Shown piece after piece: positions 56,050 through 64,000 of a DNA stretch of 64,000 nt. The notes below the pieces were generated by a model. It saw only the letters and a program-made list of their open reading frames with translations. It ran no database searches and had not been told where the DNA came from. A program made the translations under genes and the position numbers. Position 1 is the first letter of the stretch; every line of letters begins with the position of its first letter. Origin of the DNA: Pilasporangium apinafurcum (lineage: Eukaryota > Oomycota > Peronosporomycetes > Pythiales > Pythiaceae); contig BCKE01000036.1 in the NCBI GenBank assembly GCA_001600495.1, forward strand, positions 247,694 to 311,693, written 5' to 3'.

Positions 56050-57204
56050 ATGCAAGTTGCACACCTGTCGACCAGTACTACGGAGTTCATGACGCCTTTG
56101 GATCGAACTTGGAACGCTGAAGAAATCGCGATTTTACAAGAGTTCCTCTTTACACCTCGACCAAGCCTAGAGCTCTTACAACAACCACAACATGTCGACG
56201 CTTTCACGTGGAACCACGCCAGCGCGCCATGTACACCGGTGACACCAAGCACCAACACGCCCACACACGTCGCAGATGTGGAGATATATAGTCCTGCCCC
56301 ACCAACGGCAAAACATGAGTTCAAGACACTCACATCCATGCAATGTCTGCAACGAATTCACAAGAGTTTTGAACTCTTGACGGCCATAAAACAACGCATG
56401 CACGCAGCTCGTTCAACTGACAATGCGACCGCTCCATGTATGTCCTTATCTCCTATGGGATGGGTTATCCAACGTCCTAAGCTGGAGGCTAGTCTTTCCA
56501 GTAAATTGAAAGGCATGACACCACCGACTTGCTTCCTTTTGGAGAAGGCGATTCCTGCACAAAACGTCCAGACACTGATGCATAAAACTTGGCAGCAATG
56601 GACTGATCCAGTTAAGCTCATGCGCCTACATCCATCGAAGCAAATTGAGCTTGAGATATTCCAGCGGTTCAACGGCGATGGACTGATCATTCGCCAAGAG
56701 AATTGCTCGATAAACCCTCTTAACGGTGCGCAGATTAGAGAGCGTAGTGTCTATCTGCTCTTCCGCATCCAGACCAAACTAGGCTATACCATTTGTGCTC
56801 ATTCTTTGGATACCGCCACACTTCAAGCAAGGTTGAAAAGCTCCAATGTCACCCCAATGACCAGCGTCTTTCACTGGTAAGTCATAAAATGCGTTTATTA
56901 TGGGGATTACTTGATCTTTCTAACGTCTAAAATCGACTTTCTTTGTAGGATCACATTTTCTGCCTTGGAAGGGAACGGTGACGGCAGTGTCCACGTCGAG
57001 TTCGGCTGTACACTCAAAGACAACCATTATACCAATCTTGGCAACAGCAACACTACTTCAGTCGCACAACAGTCTGAAGTGTCTCGAGAGCATGAAATTC
57101 AAGAGCAATTGGCGATCATGTCCCGATGGGAAGCTGCAGTGACCGAAATGAACAGACCGCGGTCAGCCACCACACCATCGATGGTGTATTCTTACTTGCG
57201 TTAA
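56050..57204 (+). CDS. M96-like protein without an evident bZIP, gene D
   Basis: Exons 56050-56876 and 56949-57204, 360 aa (a start at 56089, MTPLDRTWNAEEIA, is also possible). The N-terminus WNAEEIAILQEFLF matches WTSEEISMIQEMFL of gene E, linking these two as close relatives. There is no clear basic region or zipper; the linker is Thr/Pro-rich. The START-like part is intact: LMHKTWQQWTDPVKLMRL, LEIFQRFNGDGLIIRQEN, RSVYLLFRIQTKLGYTICAH, SVFHW-ITFSALEG and MSRWEAAVTEM. It may keep ligand binding but have lost direct DNA binding, and could work with the bZIP members; this is inference. Confidence 0.82.
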
Positions 57205-57642
57205 AACAAGACAAACAACAAACAATCAGTCAGCCACACACCGCATTTTAAACTGGTGTATATTGTCATTTATGTTGAGAAGAGCATCGTCTTCAAGTGA
57301 AAACCATAACGCTGCTTGCAACTGTACGGGAAAATGAGTTTAGTATCTAAGTGGGAGTTTTATGTTGAATTGTGATAAGAAAACCTGTTTTTGGTTGTTG
57401 CATTTTGGATATCGTAATAAGTTATTGCATTTTGTTTACGTTCTTGTCCACAACATAATTAAAAAAAAACAATGGGCATCAAATGCCACGACAATACTCC
57501 TCTCAACTTATCTCCCTCCGTACACTAATACTAAAACCTATGTAGTGATACATTTCGTGATACTCTTCACTCCACTAGAGGAGGAATGAGTGAATTTTCT
57601 GCTATCTGCAACTACCAGTAAGTTGCGACATCGTCTTTATCT
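57205..57642. other. Convergent intergenic region
   Basis: About 440 bp between the 3' ends of M96-like genes D and E, A/T-rich, nothing recognised. Confidence 0.4.
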
Positions 57643-59043
57643 TCACAGCTTGAAGAATGTCTGGCCCATGGCATCTTGCTCTATCCGCATGTGTACACAG
57701 AGCACCTCAACAGCCATGAATGCTGAATCGGCCATCGATTCATACCCCAAATGACCACCAAATGTGAAGCTAAAGCCACCATCCGCTTCTCTTTCAAAAA
57801 GCTCCCATACTGTGCTCTCTACCATCTGCACGTTGGCATTCACATTCTCAGCATTGGCTTGTACAGGATTAATGGACTTGGAGCACAACAGAGTACGGTT
57901 TTCGTCCAATTTGGCTTGGTACATAACCGAGATTGATCGATTGATGCGTGTAGCGTCGTTGTTAGTCACGTCAAAGATCATAACCGCGGTCTCGTCGTTA
58001 ATTACCTTAACCGGGTGCACCTTGATTGAACCACAGTAGATGGATGAGTACTTAGCCGAGGAGCTTCGCAGCTCCACACACCGACGGATAACATCATCCA
58101 TATTCATGTCCTTGCCGTATTTCTTTTTCAGTTGGAATGAGAATGCACCAGTCTTAGAGATTGCCGTAGTATATTGTATATCTGGGGACACATTGTGCTT
58201 GGTGACTGTACCATGGCTCTCCACGTTGAAGTTAACGGCAAAGTTGATCCCTTCAGCCATCGCATCGGCACACACCTTGTCATTTAGCTGCTCTTTGATC
58301 TGCTCTGTGGCTTGGGGGCTGTAGAGCACGCTTTCCAATAATCGCGCACTTTGCTCCATGAAGCTGCTCGTTTGTTTAGTCAATACAGCGTTTTCTTTGG
58401 CTAGCCCATCGACCACACGGCGGAGCTTCTCGAGCGCATGAACCAATTTGATCTTGTCGACATCCACGGGGGTGTTCTCTGAAGCACCGTGCAATCGCTG
58501 ACAGCGTGTGTAGTACATTTTGCTCAATGCATCAACTTTCGCTTGCAATTTCGCCAAGATCTTCTTAACTGGTGGACTGACCTCATCGTGACTGCTTGGC
58601 GATGTTGTGGATGCATTTCGACCTTTAAATGGTTGACTTGCCAAGATGTTCTCGAACGGATCGATGGCTTCGCGGTAGAACGCATCCATCGCATCGGCTT
58701 TCTCGTCAAAGAGGAACTGCTGGAAAGCCGCCGTCGCGTTCACCTCCTCTGATCCACCGCCAATGGGGGAAAGGAGTACACTAGTGGCGTCCTCTTCCCC
58801 TACTGTGGTCATAACAGCGTCCTCATACTTGACCATAAGCGGATCATCGTTGGGAGAGATGTGGATGTCGCTGATCTGGAAATCCTTGTCGGAAATGTTG
58901 TGTGGAGGAGGCTGCTGGTGGTGCTGGGGCTGTAGGAACATTTCCTGGATCATAGATATTTCTTCACTTGTCCACGCCATGTTGGCGTCCACAGCGTTTA
59001 GCGTATGGACGGTGGGGGTCGTCAGTAAATCTACAAAGCTCAT
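57643..59043 (-). CDS. M96-like protein, gene E
   Basis: Single exon, 466 aa from the first ATG (MSFVDLLTTPTVHTLNAVDA). N-terminal WTSEEISMIQEMFLQPQ is shared with gene D. A helical stretch (VKKILAKLQAKVDALSKMYY, VHALEKLRRVVDGLAKENAV) may be a coiled coil but lacks a proper bZIP basic region. The C-terminal part keeps the family order: GKDMNMDDVIRRCVELRSS, VMIFDVTNNDATRINRSISV, YQAKLDENRTLLCSKSINP, WELFEREADGGFSFTFGGHL and EVLCVHMRIEQDAM. It is the most diverged of the five. Genes D and E converge. Confidence 0.72.
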   Translation of the reverse strand: MSFVDLLTTPTVHTLNAVDANMAWTSEEISMIQEMFLQPQHHQQPPPHNISDKDFQISDIHISPNDDPLMVKYEDAVMTTVGEEDATSVLLSPIGGGSEEVNATAAFQQFLFDEKADAMDAFYREAIDPFENILASQPFKGRNASTTSPSSHDEVSPPVKKILAKLQAKVDALSKMYYTRCQRLHGASENTPVDVDKIKLVHALEKLRRVVDGLAKENAVLTKQTSSFMEQSARLLESVLYSPQATEQIKEQLNDKVCADAMAEGINFAVNFNVESHGTVTKHNVSPDIQYTTAISKTGAFSFQLKKKYGKDMNMDDVIRRCVELRSSSAKYSSIYCGSIKVHPVKVINDETAVMIFDVTNNDATRINRSISVMYQAKLDENRTLLCSKSINPVQANAENVNANVQMVESTVWELFEREADGGFSFTFGGHLGYESMADSAFMAVEVLCVHMRIEQDAMGQTFFKL

Positions 59044-59199
59044 GCTTCCGTGATGTGTAGATTGTAAATGAAGATGTGTGTGTGTGGAAGGCAGCAAAAG
59101 ACCAACTAACACAAAGAGTGACGGAGCGAGTGGCGAGTGATTGATGCATCCTCCGTTTTTTTCATGACGTGAAAATAGAGTAGGATCGTGGATGGATTG

Positions 59200-59345
59200 A
59201 GGATTTTTTATACATAATTCTCTTCTTCCTCTTGTCTTCTCAAAGTCTGTCTCCTCTCCTGTCCGCTGCTGCTACTCTTTTTCCACTTCACCTCCACTCC
59301 CTTCAGCTCCGCTCCTCCCCTTCTCTCCTCTCTATTACAGTTGTG
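59200..59345 (-). promoter_or_regulatory. Possible promoter and GA-rich leader of M96-like gene E
   Basis: On the minus strand, upstream of the gene E ATG, there is a TATAAAAAA string (plus strand 59203-59211, 'ttttttata'). Just 5' of it lies a long run (59212-59345) that is almost pure pyrimidine on plus, so purine on minus. Similar purine-rich runs sit before genes A and B. This looks like a shared promoter or leader feature of the family, but transcription start sites are unknown. Confidence 0.35.
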
Positions 59346-60850
59346 CTGCTAAATTGAGTGAAGATGATCAGCTCATCTCCCCCATCGCACCCCAACTTGA
59401 AAGAATGCAAAGTTGTCCTTTTTGCGCTGGATCCTTTGCCAATGAGGAACACAAAACATGAGTAGAGACTAGCCAATCTACCAGGATAAACATGAGATTG
59501 GCAATGCTCGCGATCTGCTTGTTTATGTCAATGCGTTTCACTATCAAGTGTTGATCCCAGGAATAGGCAAGTACGAAATGCCAAAAGGTTTGTGGACCAG
59601 AGGAAATGCTAAGATGGCGTGATTGGAGGCTGTCCCCTTTCGTGAAGGGTGTGTGATTGTGTAAGTAACTAAGCTGTCACGTTAACAGTTTAAAAAAAGC
59701 AAGAATTGATTTACCTCCACATTCTGATATTTTTATGGAGAGTTGGATTTCGATTGTCACTGATACGCACGTTTTAGTCATCACTTTTTATCCGTGCGAT
59801 TGTGCACAAGTCAATTTCAGATATGCATGCCAGTTGGTTTTCGCTTCAAAAATGCCTGAGTTTCTTCACTCTTGCAAAATCGAATTGGCAGACATAAATC
59901 CAATTCATCTTGCAAGCAATATGCTGTTGAGCTTTCAATTGGCTGCATGAAGTTAAATCATCGTAATTGTAAGCTGGGTTATTGATTGTGTATCCAGGTG
60001 CTAGTCCACTCTAGTCCATATCGCCTGTCTTTCGCCGATCCCACTCTACTCACACGTCAGTCCGTGATGTGCCGACAAGAGTTTACCGGTTGTGTTCACA
60101 TAGTGGAAAGAGTGCTTGTGAATTTTAGTTGATCCACCCTCTTTTCTCCAACAAAAAGCGCGAGTGTAATATCAGAAACCAAGATGATTATTTCTTTATA
60201 GAGGGGCTTTACTGTATTCATACAGTAAAGGACCAGATTCCGAATTCGCCAGCTCATATAGGTGCTATGGATGGCTGGTGCAGCAAAATTTCGGTAACGA
60301 TAGAAGAGAGAGGCGCTCATGTGAAAAAAGTGCGGCCGCACGCAGCACCAGATTGGGGAAATTTTTTTGCGTTTGCGTTATTGGTCGCATGTAACCAACG
60401 ACGGCTGATGGAAGTGCAGTGATTTCCCAACAGCCGTAAGTAAGAGTAGGATCGGACGGGCAAGGTTGCGTGTGAAATTCGTGTGAGAGCATCGACACGA
60501 GACTGTCGCCAGTGCTCATTGCCAGCACACGACGTCCGACAACCAGTCGGTTCGAGGCAAAACATGACGAGTATTTCCAAGGAAAACGGTAAGAAAAAAT
60601 CGAACACACAGTCGTCAGATGTGCCTAATGGACTCACTCATGAAATAATTTTGGTATTTTTGATGAATATCTACTGACCAATGAGGCATCATCGATTACC
60701 TGAGGAATGGAGGGCAAAGATGCTGCATGCACTGGTTACTCGTGCTGTCCATAGTTAAGGCGGATGCAAAAACTTGATGACCGTCTACCTTTAAACAAAA
60801 AAGTACCAAAGAAGTATGCTTAAAAAGTGCTTGATGTGTCCATTTAAACC
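59346..60850. other. Gene-poor region
   Basis: About 1.5 kb between M96-like gene E and relic copy 3. Several 180-320 bp open frames overlap on both strands (for example 60265-60637 minus), without recognisable domains or splice structure. Confidence 0.4.
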
Positions 60851-61255
60851 TCAAAAGATCATATGAGATACGAAAGTACAAGTAACTCATAGAGGATCTC
60901 CTGTTTTTTGTTCGAGTCCGACTCAATTAAGACTAGACAACCGCGGAGTAGGAATCTCCGACACCTAGATTTGATGATTAAGTGTTCGTTCTTGAGAAAA
61001 ATGTTTCTAGTGTGATCTTTGCCTTCCTTTTACACTGATACTACCGCACCACGCTTTTCATACACTCGATCTCCTCTAGCATGCGCTGTCATCACCTCGC
61101 ATCCATTCTTGAAAAGAAGAATGGCGCTGAGAAGAGTTTATTACAGAGAATTCGAAACATGTTTCTATTACTATCGATGTGGATATGTTTGCTTTGAAAA
61201 AATACGTCAAAATGTATCCTAGAAGTAGGAGAAATGGGGGATATCGGTTAAGAAA
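60851..61255 (-). mobile_element. Relic element, copy 3 (zinc ribbon deleted)
   Basis: About 405 bp with the same ends as copies 1 and 2. It keeps 'ctcaaaagatcatatgaga', 'ctcaattaagactagacaa' and 'agaatggcgctgagaagag'. The ribbon is missing exactly as in copy 2; minus-strand reading runs K-E-G-K-D-H-T-R-N-I-F-L-K-N-E. It is the best conserved of the deleted copies. No flanking terminal inverted repeat was recognised, in line with IS607/IS605-type elements, which lack them. Confidence 0.6.
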
Positions 61256-63286
61256 ATTTTATTTTGAAAAGAGTGTCCTGAAACACTTCAAAACGTACCT
61301 GCATTAAGATTGACTTCGGTATCCGACGCTCTTGAGATACTACTCACTTTGCTATGGATTGCTCATAGATAGATGTGCCATGCACCCCACATCACTGGTG
61401 ATGGCTGCTCAAACTTCATAACATCTATGTATTCTCTTTTATCTCCTCATTGTTTATGAATAACAATCGTGGATGGAGCTATCGTTCTATAAATCGTGGA
61501 TGGAGCTATCGTTCTATAGATACAATATGTTGATTGGATTAATGGTTACAAGATCGACATATTCTTCTTCTTCTTTTTATATCGATATATAACGGATTTA
61601 CTTCAGAAAAAGCCAATTATAAGTGCTGGTTCAGATCTGGCCGACTTCGTTTCAGAATGGTAAGAACTCTCCCGACTTTGTTTCAGAACAGGAGCCCATG
61701 CGCATTTTAGGAATCTTCACACAATTCCCATCCTGTAACAACACCCTCACTGGCGCATGCACACCATACCACGCGCGGAACGGTACTGTACATTTCTTGA
61801 ATTTCGTCACGAGAAAAGCCATTTGGGAACAATCAAATCAACGGAGATAACTAACCATAAATGTAAACATTCCTTTTTGCGTAGCATTGCAATGCTTCAC
61901 CATTCTTTCGCTAGTTGACCCTCCAGTGCCACAATTAAATCCAAAGAGTGGCATGAATGGATGAGCAAGCGGCGTAGAGAAGAGCCCAATTTGTACACGA
62001 ATGGAGTAACGCAGCGAAATGATGACAGATAAAAAAATAAGAGTGGGCATCAGCATTTCAAACGTCGTTTTTTTGTTTTATTTTCGCATTTTAAAATTTC
62101 TCCACAAAGTCCGTTTTTTTTTCAAAGCAAATATTGATATTGTGATATTGTTATTTTTTTTTACGAAATCACGTTTTTGCTGTATTTTTGTTCAGATTAT
62201 CATGTAGGAAATGCCCGATCCAAAATCGCATCCACATCGTGTTTCTATATGCTCGGTTTTGAATAAAGACGACATCCTTCTACTTCAACTTCTTGAATGC
62301 AATGGTGACACTGTGGTACATCAACACTTGCGCATGCATGAGTGGGTGGAGACAACTATCGAATTTCTGGGCATGTGACGGAATGAACCACTGTCACTGA
62401 ATTTGGGGACGACGATCTCATTCAATTTCTGAGTTGAATATGCCCCACGTTTATTACCTTCTGATTTCTTTGATAACGATGTCCCTTTTCCCTCCCCCTT
62501 CTCATGAAGTCTTCAGAAAATTTTCAACGAAGAGCTTCACCATCCATTCTTTACTGATACTTAAGTATCTGGGCTTATTTCCATTGTTTTTAATCGAGGA
62601 TCCCTGACATTGGAAGTCACAAACGGGAAGCTTGGATCCTGACCATCGTTGAATGATATAATCGCTGGCGTGCGCATTGTGAACGAAACACCTCATCTTT
62701 GATGACACGGCGATGTTGTGTGTCAACGTCCAGGCTATGTCGGTCGTTACCTGTCTGTGATTGGTAAAGCCCACTCTTGCAAAATCTGATACACGTCATC
62801 TCAACCGATCACCTAAAGCGTTTTGCATCCAAACCATCATGCGCTTTTATCCTCCTACGGGAGAATGAGAACCAATGGCTTGGAGAGAACGCGTGCGCCC
62901 ACTTCAAGGTTTCTTGTTACTCAGCAGGCAAAAATTCGTAGCTCGGCCACATCAGTTAGTTATACGGGGTATCGCTGCATAGACAAACGCATTCTGTTGC
63001 TTGCACACACTTGAGGACTGATCGGATGTACATGGTTTGCTTGTTTGCTCGTCAACCACACAGGCTGACTGACGATTGTAAATGATTAGTCTTTCCTCAC
63101 ATTCACGATTGCGCAGGTGTGTTGCAAACGCTTTGGTCATCCTTCACCTGTGACTACTAGGTTGCTACTTTTACGACCAGCGGGTGTCGGCACGTTGAGT
63201 ATCTTCAGAAAATACACAAAAGCATGGGGAGAAATGTTTGCAAGGCTTAAAAAATATGCATCATATAAAAAGATTTTTATTATCAG
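61256..63286. other. Gene-poor region before the ABCA gene
   Basis: About 2 kb, AT-rich in 62040-62180. On the minus strand 62502-62799 carries overlapping frames (SLDVDTQHRRVIKDEVFRSQ and SISKEWMVKLFVENFL) that could be remnants of a transposon gene. The family cannot be named. No rRNA or tRNA seen. Confidence 0.35.
61465..61518 (+). repeat. Perfect 27-bp tandem duplication
   Basis: The unit 'aatcgtggatggagctatcg' plus 'ttctata' occurs twice head to tail with no mismatch (61465-61491 and 61492-61518). It looks like a recent replication-slippage event or an assembly duplication. Confidence 0.85.
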
Positions 63287-64000
63287 CTATATGTGGTGTT
63301 CCGTGTTGTTTTGTTGCATGTCATTGTAAACACCACGTGCGACACCCTTCTCTTCAGCCTGTTGTCCTGCGAAATAGTTGAAAATCTGTTCCAATGTGGT
63401 TTGTGAGACACTGTACTCGCGGATATGCAACTTCGCCTTCATGTTTTCTACCAACGCAAACACCTTGGACAACTTCAAGTCACCATTTTGATCACGAAGC
63501 TTGAAGCGACAGAAGTCGTTTTGGCGTTCCATCACCAACACGGAATCGCGACCAAACGCTTCCTTCAAGAAAGCACTCAAAGCATCGAAGCGCATCTCCT
63601 CCACACACCACGAGCAAAAAGCAGGAGACCGCACAAACCCATCGCGTTCGAGCGCAGCCGCTAGATTGTACCCAGTTGGATGCGACGCCACAATGCGTTT
63701 CGCGAGTTGAGCGTTGCCGAACGAACGGCATTTTTCCTCGAGATCTGCTGCAGTCACATACCCGCTATCTGGATTCATATGTTGGTCCACAAGATACTGA
63801 AGCTCGTCAGGTGATGGAGGAGCAAGTTTCACATCAAACATAAGACCATCACCGAATCGAGATTTCAAATGCTGTACACTTCCCAAACAACGCAGTCGAC
63901 CACCNACCATAATACCCACACGCGAACACAGCGCTTCACATTCTTCCATACTATGAGTCGTCAGTACAATGGTTGCTGACTTGGAACGAGTTGAGATTCC
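63287..64000 (-). CDS. ABC transporter, subfamily A (ABCA) type, C-terminal part
   Basis: The gene continues past the end of the window. Visible parts are the H-loop of the last nucleotide-binding domain (IVLTTHSMEECEALCSRVGI) and GGRLRCLGSVQHLKSRFGDG, which is typical of ABCA proteins. A regulatory C-terminal domain of about 190 residues follows (FCRFKLRDQNGDLKLSKVFA, IREYSVSQTTLEQIFNYFAG). The QTTLEQIF string is a hallmark of ABCA/ABCG-like C-termini. ABCA proteins move lipids across membranes. One base at 63905 is undetermined (N), so one residue in 'GIM-X-GGRLRC' is unknown. Between the NBD and the C-terminal motif there is a longer loop (VTAADLEEKCRSFGN) than usual. Confidence 0.9.
   Translation of the reverse strand, partial: GISTRSKSATIVLTTHSMEECEALCSRVGIMXGGRLRCLGSVQHLKSRFGDGLMFDVKLAPPSPDELQYLVDQHMNPDSGYVTAADLEEKCRSFGNAQLAKRIVASHPTGYNLAAALERDGFVRSPAFCSWCVEEMRFDALSAFLKEAFGRDSVLVMERQNDFCRFKLRDQNGDLKLSKVFALVENMKAKLHIREYSVSQTTLEQIFNYFAGQQAEEKGVARGVYNDMQQNNTEHHI

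Noticed and set aside
62502-62799. Minus-strand frames that could be a transposase remnant
   Set aside because: Reading frames are broken and no catalytic motif (DDE/DDD) could be read; left as a comment only.
1-64000. Search for CRISPR arrays, rRNA genes and bacterial-type operons
   Set aside because: No regularly spaced direct repeats, no rRNA-like conserved stretches, and introns throughout; the window is eukaryotic.

Overview
The window is nuclear DNA of an oomycete-like eukaryote (Stramenopila). Genes are dense, lie on both strands and are cut by short introns (roughly 45 to 100 nt) with GTAAGT-like donors. The gene content is eukaryotic: a kinesin, gamma-SNAP, a RecQ/BLM helicase, a CCCH/WD40 protein and an ABCA transporter. 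It also carries gene types I associate with oomycetes: bZIP plus START-like 'M96 mating-specific' proteins and lineage-specific secreted families. I cannot fix the genus from sequence alone; a compact Albugo-like or Aphanomyces-like genome would fit. Exon coordinates come from reading splice sites and checking reading phase by hand.

Layout. 1-13.2 kb is mostly housekeeping: the 3' part of a RecQ helicase, pantothenate synthetase, an N-terminal kinesin, an RluA-type pseudouridine synthase, a secreted EGF-repeat protein and gamma-SNAP. 13.2-24.8 kb holds a protein with repeated D-I-x-G motifs, a transposon relic, prephenate dehydratase fused to an N-terminal helix-turn-helix domain, two coiled-coil proteins (one with a PDZ domain), a CCCH/WD40 protein and a methyltransferase-like protein. 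24.9-39.6 kb contains three paralogous secreted six-cysteine proteins. Between them lie a second transposon relic, a small coiled-coil protein, a TAF1A-like RNA polymerase I factor candidate, an FkbH-like HAD/acyltransferase and a small membrane protein. 40.2-59.0 kb is dominated by five M96-like paralogues (three bZIP+START-like, two without a clear basic region). Among them sit a TPX2-like coiled-coil protein, a secreted DUF4360-like protein and two armadillo-type proteins. 59-63.3 kb is gene-poor and has the third relic. The window ends inside an ABCA transporter gene.

Most notable: (1) a three-copy dispersed repeat whose longest copy encodes, on the minus strand, a degenerate TnpB/Fanzor (OrfB-type) zinc ribbon ending in N-A-A-R-N-I; the two shorter copies share the same ends and an identical ~130 bp deletion of that ribbon. 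(2) The helix-turn-helix/prephenate dehydratase/ACT fusion. (3) The M96-like cluster, in which the bZIP members share an intron at the same codon boundary of the basic region. (4) The three-member secreted family. (5) An FkbH-like protein of bacterial type carrying introns and a long novel C-terminal tail.
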